A stretch of DNA of 64,000 bases, taken from positions 5,580,001 to 5,644,000 of the forward strand of contig NZ_CP108508.1 in NCBI RefSeq assembly GCF_035917275.1, written 5' to 3'. This document shows positions 18,061 to 26,035 of this stretch, in pieces (positions within the stretch are counted from its first letter, which is position 1; each line of letters opens with the position of its first letter). The DNA comes from Streptomyces sp. NBC_01237 (GTDB lineage Bacteria; Actinomycetota; Actinomycetes; Streptomycetales; Streptomycetaceae). A program made the translations under genes and the position numbers. The notes under the pieces were generated by a model. That model did no database searches, was not told the DNA's origin, and worked only from the letters and a program-made list of their open reading frames with translations.

Positions 18061-18196
18061 GGATTCCGGGCAGCGGTGCCGACGGGAACGCCGTGGACAG
18101 CCCGGAGCACCGGAGATAGGTTCCGCCTGCCGCGCGCCCTGGGGAGGGACGCGAGGTCCACGCATCCTTTATCCGTGCCCTGGGGGGTTCCGCATC

Positions 18197-19027
18197 ATGC
18201 TCTGCACCAGTTGCCGCACCAGAACGGCCGTCACCGCCGACGGCCGCTGCACCTTCTGCTCCGGTACCCGTCCGGCGCCGCCGGACGGGCTGATGGCGGC
18301 GGGCGCCGTGCCGCCGGGGGAGTCCGCCGGGCGGCTGGAATCACCCGTCGGTCTCTCGAAAGCCGTCGTGGTGCTGCTCTGCGCCGTCATCGCGGCCGAC
18401 CTGTTCGCCGTGGCCGCCGGACTGAACATGCGCTCCCTGCTCGCCGGGGGCCTCGACGACGGCTTCCTGGCCGTCCGCCTGGACGAGGCCGACCGGGCGG
18501 ACCGGCTGTACTACTTCGCCGGCAGCGCGCAGGTGCTGACCCTGCTGGCCACCGCCGTCGTGTTCATCATCTGGTTCTGCCGGGTGCGGCAGAACGCCGA
18601 GATCTTCGACGCGAGCGCACACACGATGCGGCCGGGCTGGGCCGTGGGCGGCTGGTTCGTGCCGTTCGGCAACCTCTGGCTGCCGTACCGGGTCGCCGCC
18701 GGCGTCTGGACCACAGGCGCCCAGACCCTCGGCGACCCCGGCGGGCGCACCGTCTCCCGCGCCCCGCTCAACCTGTGGTGGGCGTCCTGGGTCTGCTGGA
18801 CGCTCTTCGGCCGCTTCGCCTCCGGGCGCTACTCGTCGGCCGTGCTGCCGCGGGAGATCGCGGACGCGGCCACGCTGGTCGTGGCGTCCGACGTCCTGGG
18901 CGTCGTGGCCGCCGTGCTCGCCCTCCTCTTCGTCCGCCGGCTGACCTGGATGCAGGGCGAGCGGGCCGCGCTCGGCTCGACGCCGATATCCGCGCAGATG
19001 GCGCGGGGTGGCAGGCACCTGGCCTGA
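18197..19027 (+). CDS. DUF4328 membrane protein with N-terminal zinc ribbon
   Basis: 276 residues. The first 25 residues hold two CxxC pairs (LCTSCRTRTAV, CTFCSGT), a likely zinc ribbon. Four transmembrane segments follow, with the DUF4328 signature FCRVRQNAEIF, PGWAVGGWFVPFGNLWLPYR, and NLWWASWVCWTLFGRFA. Function unknown. It is 137 bp after the hexosaminidase gene and 92 bp before the next gene. Confidence 0.82.
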   Translation: MLCTSCRTRTAVTADGRCTFCSGTRPAPPDGLMAAGAVPPGESAGRLESPVGLSKAVVVLLCAVIAADLFAVAAGLNMRSLLAGGLDDGFLAVRLDEADRADRLYYFAGSAQVLTLLATAVVFIIWFCRVRQNAEIFDASAHTMRPGWAVGGWFVPFGNLWLPYRVAAGVWTTGAQTLGDPGGRTVSRAPLNLWWASWVCWTLFGRFASGRYSSAVLPREIADAATLVVASDVLGVVAAVLALLFVRRLTWMQGERAALGSTPISAQMARGGRHLA

Positions 19028-19118
19028 AGTCACCCGTACGTCACCCGTACTCTGTCGCCGCAACTGACGATTTTCAGCCACCCGGCGCAGTACGCGGTAC
19101 GACCGAGGGAGACGTCGA

Positions 19119-19712
19119 ATGAGTCTGCTGGAACTGATCGCGCATGCCGACGAGCGGGCGCTCGCCGCCGCAGGGCTCGCCTGCCTGGACCGTTGCCTGC
19201 CACCGCTCGACGGGGCGGCGGGACCGGAACCGCTGCGCCCGCTCTGGGCGAGCTGCCAGGACGGGCGGGAATGGGCCACCCGGCTCACGGCCGCCCGCAC
19301 CGCGACAGCGGCCGACGGCAACGCGGACGCCACCAGCGCACCGGTACGCGCCCTGCTCGACGCGGCCCCCTCGGACTTCACCGCCGTACCGCTGCGGCAG
19401 TGGGCCGACGCCTGCTCGCTCGTCGCCCTGGAGATCCATCTGCGGTGCGACTCCCCGGCGGGGGAGCCCGCGCGGTACGACGCGTACGGGGACGAGCAGT
19501 TGCTGAAGCGCTGCCGTGCCGGGGAGGAGAGCGGCGCGGGCCCGCTCGTCGCGGGGGAGCTGCGCCGCCAGATACAGATCCTGGAGATCCTCGCGGAGAC
19601 CGCCGGCACGCCGGGCAGCGGCGCAGGACTGCACCGGGCGCTGGTCCTGTCGACCGAGGGCCGACGGGTGCTGCGTGCGGTGATGTCGCGCAGGGCCAGG
19701 GGCCAGGACTGA
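19119..19712 (+). CDS. conserved hypothetical protein
   Basis: 197 residues from ATG 19119 with gaggga upstream. It is helical and rich in Ala and Leu, with no signal peptide, membrane helix or motif I recognise. Its last eight codons and stop lie inside the left copy of the 81-bp repeat that bounds the island, so an insertion occurred exactly at its 3' end. The intact terminator that should follow it is found 9.3 kb downstream. Confidence 0.7.
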   Translation: MSLLELIAHADERALAAAGLACLDRCLPPLDGAAGPEPLRPLWASCQDGREWATRLTAARTATAADGNADATSAPVRALLDAAPSDFTAVPLRQWADACSLVALEIHLRCDSPAGEPARYDAYGDEQLLKRCRAGEESGAGPLVAGELRRQIQILEILAETAGTPGSGAGLHRALVLSTEGRRVLRAVMSRRARGQD

Positions 19713-19769
19713 CGGCCCGTCGCCGGGCCTGGGCGGCGGCCGAGGGACGACGACCGGGGCCGCCACCCC
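19689..19769 (+). repeat. 81-bp direct repeat, left end of the island
   Basis: This 81-bp sequence is identical to 28972-29052. It spans the last codons of the preceding gene, its stop codon and the left arm of a terminator stem (19749-19761); the matching right arm is absent here. The repeat acts as attachment-site-like or recombination boundary. Confidence 0.92.
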
Positions 19770-19888
19770 TGGCCGCACTCATGCGCAGCCGCCCTCTGAC
19801 CTGCGAGTTTGCCGTCTAGGTTCCGGTTTCTGGCTTCCGGCTGTCTCGGCCTGTTTTCAGGTGTTTCTGTCTGTTCCTGGGTGCTGTT

Positions 19889-20069
19889 GGTCACGCGTTG
19901 GTCATGCGATGCGCCCAGCTCGTCCGGCGCCCGGGCAGACTGTTCACGCACGCACGGGCATCAGCCGCTGACGTGCGTACGAGCGCAGGTCTCGAACGAC
20001 GGTTTCGCCCTTGTGGGTTCGAGTGACTCCCGCAGGGTGCTGCGCACCAGGTCGAGGCACCGTGAAGCA
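19889..20069 (+). repeat. 181-bp imperfect direct repeat, left copy
   Basis: It aligns with 22396-22576, with an estimated 85% or more identity by eye, compensating single-base indels and an offset of 2,507 bp. The pair brackets the ATPase-DUF4276 cassette. Confidence 0.8.
19944..20069 (-). pseudogene. 3' fragment of an XRE-type regulator paralogue
   Basis: On the minus strand the fragment encodes RCLDLVRSTLRESLEP and, after a one-base deletion, HKGETVVRDLRSYARQRL-MPVRA before a stop at 19944-19946. This matches the C-terminus of the intact regulator at 22450-23796 (RCLDLVRGTLWESLEPHKGE, then TAVRDLRSYAHQQL). The copy is truncated and frameshifted. Confidence 0.8.
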
Positions 20070-20097
20070 ACCGAATAGCGGAGCGTGCTCGTGTGGG

Positions 20098-20730
20098 TCA
20101 TTCGTTGAGGACCTCGAATGCAGCGTCGAGGTCCTCAACGAAAGCACGCCACGATGGAAGGCAGGTGACGGATCCCTCGGGGTCCAGGAGCTCCAACATG
20201 CGCAGCCGGTGCTGCGAGAAGCGCTTCTGGAACTGAGCGAGGCGGCGCCCCTTGTACTCGCTCGCCCGCGCGAGCGAATCTTTGAGGAGCTGTTTCGGGT
20301 CGGCGATATTCTCCGCCGCCATACCCTTGGGGAGATCAAGGCCGACGCGCCCACGAGGGTTCTCGGCGACTTGACGCAGGCACGCTTCGTCGAGGAGGAG
20401 CCAGGCTTCCAGCATGCGGACGGGCACAACGGCGACGTGCTGAAGGCCTGGCCACTCGACGTCCACCGCTTTCTCGATCTCGTCTTCGCGGTCCTGGGCA
20501 GGACCTCGGTCAGCATCCCGTTGTACCACTGCCAAGTCGTAGCTCCCTCCGAGTGCGCGGGCGGCCCGGAGCTTGTCTGGTACGGAGTGCCCGGTCGGCA
20601 GTCGGAGCAGACCGAAGTCGGGGACTGTGACCGAGACGTCGAGTCCCTTACGAACGGCAATCGACTCGATATGTGGGACGAGGCCGTTGTCGCTGCTGCC
20701 TTCGCCGATGAACAGGACACGAGCGGTCAC
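20098..20730 (-). CDS. DUF4276 protein, Toprim-like partner of the island ATPase
   Basis: 210 residues from GTG 20730, whose GTGA overlaps the ATPase stop, so the two are translationally coupled. The N-terminus VLFIGEGSSDNGLVPHIES and the central LAVVQRDADRG resemble the E and DxD positions of a Toprim fold. EAWLLLDEACL is a DUF4276 signature. Proteins of this type pair with AAA/SMC-like ATPases in systems such as RloAB, AbiL and PARIS, where the ATPase senses phage and the partner is the toxic effector. That role is inferred from architecture. Third-position A/T use is higher than in the flanking core genes. Confidence 0.72.
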   Translation of the reverse strand: MTARVLFIGEGSSDNGLVPHIESIAVRKGLDVSVTVPDFGLLRLPTGHSVPDKLRAARALGGSYDLAVVQRDADRGPAQDREDEIEKAVDVEWPGLQHVAVVPVRMLEAWLLLDEACLRQVAENPRGRVGLDLPKGMAAENIADPKQLLKDSLARASEYKGRRLAQFQKRFSQHRLRMLELLDPEGSVTCLPSWRAFVEDLDAAFEVLNE

Positions 20731-22145
20731 GCGGCGTCCCCGCTCAGCGTGAGTTGCGCTCCGACGGGCGTGGTGAGATAGGGAAGGATGTCGGCTTTCG
20801 TCACGAAGCTGCTGCTCGTCACTCTATTGGCCCGCCAGGTACCGGCGAGTGGACGCAGGCGCAAGGCGCGGTTCAGAGTGCCATTCTCGCCTCTGTGCAT
20901 TGCAGTGTCGGCGAACAGGAGATCCTCGTTGCCGACGAGTTGTACGACACCGGGTGAATGCGTATTGATCAGCACCTGCCGGAACGGGTTGTCTGCGCCG
21001 GGTTCTTCTGACGGATCCACGGCAAGGTCCTGTACCAAGTCGACCATGGCGTTGAGGTTCGCTGGGTGGATGCCGTTCTCGGGTTCTTCCATGCAGACCA
21101 GTCCACGTACGGACGAGTCTTCGAGCAGAACGCAAAGTGCCAGAAAGCGCAGGGTGCCTTCGGAGAGGCTGCGCGCAGGCAGCGTCATGCCAGCCACCTC
21201 GTGCACGTTGACCGTGAGGAGTTGCCGAACCTCGTCCTGATCGACATCAAGATCACGGACATGGATACCGGTCAGGTCCGAAAGGCGTCCCGCAACCCGG
21301 GCGTATACCTGGCTGGGATCCGCTCCGGGAGTGTCGTGGGCCACGCGAAAGAGGGTCGCTGGCAGATGAGAGCCGTCGGCGCCCATCACGTGCGGGTCCA
21401 CGTATCGGTCGGACCGGCGCAGAGCGGATGGTTCCAGGGCAAGCCGTCGCCAGGACTGCATTTCACGGCGAGCCGAGAGGATGGTCGGGTCATCGCTGCT
21501 GGTGATGGTGGAGACGACTGTCGCTGGCGCCCGGGATGCCGCAGCCGGCTTGGGCTGGCCTCGGCTGCCACCGTCCTGGTGAATCTTGACGATCGACTCT
21601 TCGGCTTCGGTGGTCGTCGAGATAAACGGCGCGCCGCTACGGTGCCCCTGGATGACGGTGTCGCGGAACTGCTTCGCACTGTGAGGGAAGCGAAGGTGCT
21701 GCGGAGCCTTGCCCTTGGTGATGTGGGCCAGCGTCTCGTGGAGGAGCGTGAGGCGCCCAAAGCGGTCGAGTCCGGACGGCTCCTGATAGCCGACTTCCAG
21801 TTCGTACCGCAAGAAGGTGCTGCTGGCCTTCGCGGCCCGGCCGAAGTCGTCCTGCACGTGCAACGGAACGATCATCTCGGCAGCGAACCGCATCCGGTGG
21901 TTGCCGGGCTCGAAGCCCTTCCAGAATAGGTCACGCGGGTCACCTTGACGCTCGCCATGTACGCCTCGAACCTCCTGGGCCGCCTCCATCATCGACTGGT
22001 CGGCGAGGAGGGAGAGGAACTGGATGGCGTCGAAAACGTTCGACTTGCCGGTGCCGTTCTCCCCTGCGATGCAGGTGAAGGGGCCGAAGTCGATAGACAG
22101 GTCCAGTAGGTTCTTGAACCCGTGGACTTCGATGCGTGTCAGCAT
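20727..22145 (-). CDS. AAA (OLD/SMC-like) ATPase of a candidate defence pair
   Basis: 472 residues from ATG 22145, preceded by ggagg. It opens with LTRIEVHGFKNLLDLSIDFG; the Walker A is AGENGTGKSNVFDAI. After a long central insert come the ABC-type signature RSLSEGTLRFLALCVLLED, Walker B GLVCMEEPENGIHP and H-loop LINTHSPGVVQL. This is the AAA_15/AAA_21 single-polypeptide ATPase class used as sensor in OLD-like and abortive-infection systems. It lacks a fused nuclease; the DUF4276 neighbour probably supplies the effector. A housekeeping RecF-like role is unlikely given its island setting. Confidence 0.82.
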   Translation of the reverse strand: MLTRIEVHGFKNLLDLSIDFGPFTCIAGENGTGKSNVFDAIQFLSLLADQSMMEAAQEVRGVHGERQGDPRDLFWKGFEPGNHRMRFAAEMIVPLHVQDDFGRAAKASSTFLRYELEVGYQEPSGLDRFGRLTLLHETLAHITKGKAPQHLRFPHSAKQFRDTVIQGHRSGAPFISTTTEAEESIVKIHQDGGSRGQPKPAAASRAPATVVSTITSSDDPTILSARREMQSWRRLALEPSALRRSDRYVDPHVMGADGSHLPATLFRVAHDTPGADPSQVYARVAGRLSDLTGIHVRDLDVDQDEVRQLLTVNVHEVAGMTLPARSLSEGTLRFLALCVLLEDSSVRGLVCMEEPENGIHPANLNAMVDLVQDLAVDPSEEPGADNPFRQVLINTHSPGVVQLVGNEDLLFADTAMHRGENGTLNRALRLRPLAGTWRANRVTSSSFVTKADILPYLTTPVGAQLTLSGDAA

Positions 22146-22449
22146 GCGGCCTCCGGAAGTTCGTCGAGCGGTTCCAACAAGCCTACTGGCGAGGAGGGGC
22201 CGCCATACCGCCAATGCGTAGGCAGCCTCTTCCTGCGCTTGGTCACTATCTGGCTACCCCGCGTTCCGGCATACATGGTTCCGCAGCGTGTGATGGCCCG
22301 GTACGGGCAGCGTCGAAGAGCGGTGTCCGTATACGCGCATCCGGGACGGTGCGACGCGTTGGCCCGGGGCGATCGGGTGAAGGCCCAGATGCGTCGGTCA
22401 CACGTTGGTCACGCGATCCGCCCAGCGTGTCCGTGCCCGGGCAGGCTGT
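22146..22449. other. spacer between ATPase and regulator genes
   Basis: 304 bp upstream of the ATPase start must carry the cassette promoter. It contains the distal part of the right 181-bp repeat copy (from 22396). No intact gene or hairpin was seen. Confidence 0.45.
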
Positions 22450-22576
22450 TCATGCACGCACAGACGTCAACTGCTGGTGTGCGTACGAGCGCAGGTCTCG
22501 AACGGCGGTTTCGCCCTTGTGTGGTTCAAGCGACTCCCACAGGGTGCCGCGCACCAGGTCGAGGCAACGTGAAGCA
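22396..22576 (+). repeat. 181-bp imperfect direct repeat, right copy
   Basis: It covers the last about 42 codons of the XRE-type regulator gene plus 54 bp beyond its stop. It is the counterpart of 19889-20069. Confidence 0.8.
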
Positions 22577-23796
22577 CCTGTGCCCAGAGCGGTGTCCAGA
22601 GCTGTCCGTGTGTCCGCCACGGCGGCGTCGACGTCATGGCCGGCGAGCGCAGCCTGGGCACGATAGGTGAGCATGATGGCGCGGGTTCTCTCCCGTTCGG
22701 GAACCAGCAAGCCCAGGCCCTCCTCCAACGCGGCTGTGGCTCGCCGTGGATCTTCCAGATCCAGCCAGCAGCGCCCGGCGTCGACGGCGAGGTCAGCGGA
22801 TGACATCCAGGACACCCACGGGGGTGCGGATTGTGCTCTGCCACGCTCCAGCTGGTGTGCGGCGTCATTGAGGGCTCGGGCGGTGCCTGCATCGTCCTGG
22901 AGGACCGCGAGGGCGCGAGCCCGGCGTACGTCCAGCAGGGCGCGGGCGGTCGCGTGGCGGGTTCGCGTGCGGGCAAGGGAGAGGATCTCGACCGCCTCAC
23001 CGGGATGGCCGAGCCAGGTGGCCGAGTAGGCGAGGTCGGAGAGGACTCCGGCTCCCAGGTCGCGGTTGTCGGCGCTGTGCGCGGAGTGCAAGGCAGTGCG
23101 CCAGTGGTGTTGTGCCGAGGCGTGGCGGCCTTGGTCGAAGTGGAGCCAGGCGGCGCTCTGGGCTGCCTGAGCCAGGACCGTATGCAGGCGACGGCCGGTG
23201 GGCTCGTCGTAGCGGGCTGAGCCGAGCAGACCGATGGCGACGCGCATGGCCGCGCCGAGAAGGTCGGCGCACTCCTGAGGGGATGTGTTCGCCAGGCCGG
23301 GGAGATGTTCGACGCTGCTCTCCAGCCAGGTGAGCAGGCTTTCGTCGACGCGGCGCCCAGCCAGAGCCCCGGCCAGACGTTCGGGTTCGACGCGGGCCCA
23401 TTCGGTTGCCATTCCGACTAAGGATCCGGCGGCGAGGACGAGGAAGGTGCGGCGGTCAGACTGGTCGAGATCCACCAATAACTCCGTGTGGGCGGCGCGG
23501 ACGCCGACTGAGCTGAAGGGTAATGGGCGAGCGTAGGCGGGGAGCCACCATGGCCATGCCACGGTCCGCAATCGGGCGGAATCGATGCCCAGAACGTCGG
23601 CCAGCAGCTCTTGATAGAGGTCGCTGGGAGTGCCTACCCGCCTGTGTTCCCACCGGTAGATGCGACTGCGGTCGGCAGCGATGCGAAGACCGCGGCGTTG
23701 CGCGGCCAGGTTCAGGTGATGGGCGAGCTTTTCCATGCTCCACCCGCGCTGTTGGCGAACGTAGGTCAGGGGATGTCGTACCGCTTCCGTCGTCAT
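22450..23796 (-). CDS. XRE-type helix-turn-helix regulator with helical repeat C-terminus
   Basis: 448 residues from ATG 23796 with agggggt upstream. Residues 5-70 form an XRE/Cro-type domain (LTYVRQQRGWSMEKLAHHLN, SRIYRWEHRRVGTPSDLYQE). The rest is helical with TPR-like periodicity (YDEPTGRRLHTVLAQAAQSA, SDLAYSATWLGHPGEAVEIL, YRAQAALAGHDVDAAVADTR). Such regulators are abundant in Streptomyces and often control adjacent specialised-metabolism or surface genes. It is divergent from the sugar operon across about 200 bp and is its natural regulator. The ligand is unknown. Confidence 0.82.
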   Translation of the reverse strand: MTTEAVRHPLTYVRQQRGWSMEKLAHHLNLAAQRRGLRIAADRSRIYRWEHRRVGTPSDLYQELLADVLGIDSARLRTVAWPWWLPAYARPLPFSSVGVRAAHTELLVDLDQSDRRTFLVLAAGSLVGMATEWARVEPERLAGALAGRRVDESLLTWLESSVEHLPGLANTSPQECADLLGAAMRVAIGLLGSARYDEPTGRRLHTVLAQAAQSAAWLHFDQGRHASAQHHWRTALHSAHSADNRDLGAGVLSDLAYSATWLGHPGEAVEILSLARTRTRHATARALLDVRRARALAVLQDDAGTARALNDAAHQLERGRAQSAPPWVSWMSSADLAVDAGRCWLDLEDPRRATAALEEGLGLLVPERERTRAIMLTYRAQAALAGHDVDAAVADTRTALDTALGTGASRCLDLVRGTLWESLEPHKGETAVRDLRSYAHQQLTSVRA

Positions 23797-23816
23797 ACAC
23801 ACCCCCTAACTCTGGT

Positions 23817-23875
23817 GTCTGTACGGCACCGTAGCGGCCCGATTCACAGAGCGGGCCCACATCGGGGATACAGAC
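23817..23875. promoter_or_regulatory. inverted repeat between regulator and sugar operon
   Basis: The arms gtctgta (23817-23823) and tacagac (23869-23875) are 52 bp apart centre to centre, about five helical turns. They sit just upstream of the regulator start and about 120 bp before the operon start. This is a weak operator candidate. Confidence 0.35.
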
Positions 23876-23997
23876 TCCAACGAGGTGTGCGGCCCACTGT
23901 GGAGGCAGCTCGGTGAGACTCCGAGCATCTCTCGACGGTCTACGGACATCGCCTCTCTGCGTGATGTGCCGGGCCGCCACTCTTCCGGGAGGCGTGC

Positions 23998-25035
23998 ATG
24001 AAACACGTACTCGTCACTGGAGGTGCGGGCTTCATCGGCTCGCACTTCGTCAAGCGAATCATCCAGGCCAAGGACGTCGCCCGCGTGACCGTGCTCGACG
24101 CCCTCACCTATGCCGGTCACATCGAGAACCTGGGCATGGCGTTCTTGTCGGACAAGCTCCGGTTCGTCCATGGTGACATCCGAGACGCAACTGCTGTTGA
24201 CAACTTGATGGCGTCCGGTCCCACAGCAGTGGTGCATTTCGCGGCCGAGTCCCACGTCGATCGCTCCTATGACGCGGCCGACGGGTTTCTCTCCACGAAT
24301 GTTCTCGGTACCCGGGTGCTAGTGGACGCGGCTCACCGCCACGGCATCGCCAAATTTGTCCACGTGTCGACCGACGAGGTCTACGGCCCGCTGCCGAAGG
24401 GAGCAGCGACCGAGGCTTCACCCATGCGCCCCTCGGTCCCATACGCGGTGTCGAAGGCGGCCGCCGACCTGGTAGCCCTGGGCGCTCACCAGACCCTTGG
24501 GCTCCCATTGTGTGTAACTCGCAGTAGCAACAACTACGGGCCCTACCAGTACCCGGAAAAGATCATCCCGCTCTTCGTGACCCGGCTCTTGCGAGGAGCG
24601 CCCGTCACTCTCCACGACCGGGGGCAGCACGTACGTAACTGGCTGCACGTAGAAGACAACTGTGCCGGGATCGAAGCGGTGCTGCGTGGTGGGGAGCCGG
24701 GGGAGATCTACAACCTCGGTGGAGGCACTGACCTGTCCAGCAAGGAACTGACCGGCCACTTGCTGAACATCTGCGGCGCGACGTGGGATGCGGTCACGTA
24801 CATCCCCGACCGACCGTCAAACGATGTCCGCTACTCGATCGACTGGTCCAAGGCTCGCAACCACCTCGGATACCGGCCTACTCACGGCCTGGAGGATGGG
24901 CTGGCTGAAACCGCCGAGTGGTACCGCCGCAACCCTGACTGGTGGGCCCCGCTCGCGAGCGGTGGTCTGCGGCGCTCCGCTCCGTCGGCCTTCTGCCCCG
25001 CGCTCGCACTTCTGGAGGGCGACCGTGCCTGCTGA
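23998..25035 (+). CDS. NDP-sugar 4,6-dehydratase-like SDR (RmlB family)
   Basis: 345 residues from ATG 23998 with gggagg upstream. The extended SDR fold has VTGGAGFIGSHFVKR for NAD binding, the acid/base triad STDEVYG, and PYAVSKAAADL with catalytic Tyr and Lys. RSSNNYGPYQYPEKIIPLFV and HVRNWLHVEDNCAGI match RmlB-type dTDP-glucose 4,6-dehydratases. It would form a 4-keto-6-deoxy nucleotide sugar, the usual substrate of the downstream aminotransferase class. The last 25 residues diverge from the family. It overlaps the ATP-grasp start by 11 bp. Confidence 0.85.
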   Translation: MKHVLVTGGAGFIGSHFVKRIIQAKDVARVTVLDALTYAGHIENLGMAFLSDKLRFVHGDIRDATAVDNLMASGPTAVVHFAAESHVDRSYDAADGFLSTNVLGTRVLVDAAHRHGIAKFVHVSTDEVYGPLPKGAATEASPMRPSVPYAVSKAAADLVALGAHQTLGLPLCVTRSSNNYGPYQYPEKIIPLFVTRLLRGAPVTLHDRGQHVRNWLHVEDNCAGIEAVLRGGEPGEIYNLGGGTDLSSKELTGHLLNICGATWDAVTYIPDRPSNDVRYSIDWSKARNHLGYRPTHGLEDGLAETAEWYRRNPDWWAPLASGGLRRSAPSAFCPALALLEGDRAC

Positions 25036-26035
25036 CCCGATCGCGCCGCGCCGAATCCTGGTCACCGGGACTGGAGCCAACCCCGGCTTCGGGCTCGCCC
25101 GGAGTCTTATCCGTCTCGGCCACCGAGTCATCGCTGCCGACGCCAACCCTCTTGCCCCAGGCTTCCTGCTCCCGCAAGTCGTGCCGCAGCTCATTCCGAC
25201 GGCTGACGACCGCGACTACCGGGCCCGCATGACCGGGCTGTGCCGGGCGCTGGCGGTACAAGCGGTGGTACCCGCCATCGAGAACGATCTTCCGCCGCTG
25301 TTGCGCATGAGTTCTCGGCTGGAGGAGATCGGCGTGCGTATGTGGCTGCCCGAACCTGCATCGGTACACACATGCATCGACAAGGCAGCCTTTCATCGCG
25401 TGCTCACCGAGAGCGGAGTGCCTACCCCTCGGTCTTGGTGGGGCGACACCCTCGACCGGGTCCCCGAGAACACGCAGTTGGTGGTCAAGCCCCGGCGCGG
25501 CCACGGCGCCCAGCACGTCCACTTCGTCGAGAAGAAGGAGCACGCCCTGCTCCTGAGCGAGGTGGTTCCTGATGCCTTGGTGCAGGAGAGGGTGTACGGA
25601 ACCGAGTTCACGGCAGACTGCCTGGTGGACCGCACGGGCCGAGCGTCGGCGATCCTGCGCCGCCGGGACCTGGTGAAGGCCGGGCTCGCAGCAGTCTCCA
25701 CCACCTTCCGCGACTCCGCCGTGCTCGATCCCGTGCTGGCCGCCCTACGTGCTGTACGTGCCGAGGGCCTGTGCTGCGTACAAGGCTTCATCCAGGCAGA
25801 CGGGCAGGTCACCATCACCGAACTGAACGTCCGGATCGCCGGTGGTTTCCCGCTGACCGAGGCGGCCGGAGCTGACCTGGTCGGCCAAATGGTCAACGGG
25901 CTGTTCGGCCTCCCGGTCGACCATGACCGTCTGACCTACCGGACAGGGGTCTTCCTGACCAACTATGTCGAGACGTTGGCCGTCGGTGAGACGACCGACC
26001 TGAAGCGCATCGCTATGAACGGGGTAACTACATGA
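25025..26035 (+). CDS. ATP-grasp ligase
   Basis: 336 residues from GTG 25025, inside the 3' end of the dehydratase gene, with ggaggg upstream. The N-terminal pre-ATP-grasp fold reads RILVTGTGANPGFGLARSLI. The ATP-grasp core has PTPRSWWG, TQLVVKPRRGHGAQ, ALVQERVYGTEFTADCLVD and the metal-binding ITELNVRIAGGFPLTEAAGA. This class (PylC and carbamoyl-phosphate-synthetase-like) activates a carboxylate through acyl phosphate and joins it to an amine. Next to an amino-sugar aminotransferase, it may acylate the sugar amine with an amino acid. That substrate is inferred. Confidence 0.82.
   Translation: MPADPIAPRRILVTGTGANPGFGLARSLIRLGHRVIAADANPLAPGFLLPQVVPQLIPTADDRDYRARMTGLCRALAVQAVVPAIENDLPPLLRMSSRLEEIGVRMWLPEPASVHTCIDKAAFHRVLTESGVPTPRSWWGDTLDRVPENTQLVVKPRRGHGAQHVHFVEKKEHALLLSEVVPDALVQERVYGTEFTADCLVDRTGRASAILRRRDLVKAGLAAVSTTFRDSAVLDPVLAALRAVRAEGLCCVQGFIQADGQVTITELNVRIAGGFPLTEAAGADLVGQMVNGLFGLPVDHDRLTYRTGVFLTNYVETLAVGETTDLKRIAMNGVTT

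Larger units (their letters stand above)
19713..20097. other. island left-end spacer holding a regulator remnant
   Basis: It has the rest of the left direct repeat, an AT-richer stretch at 19810-19890, and the 181-bp degenerate copy (19889-20069) of the 3' end of the XRE-type regulator. No intact gene is present. Confidence 0.6.
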
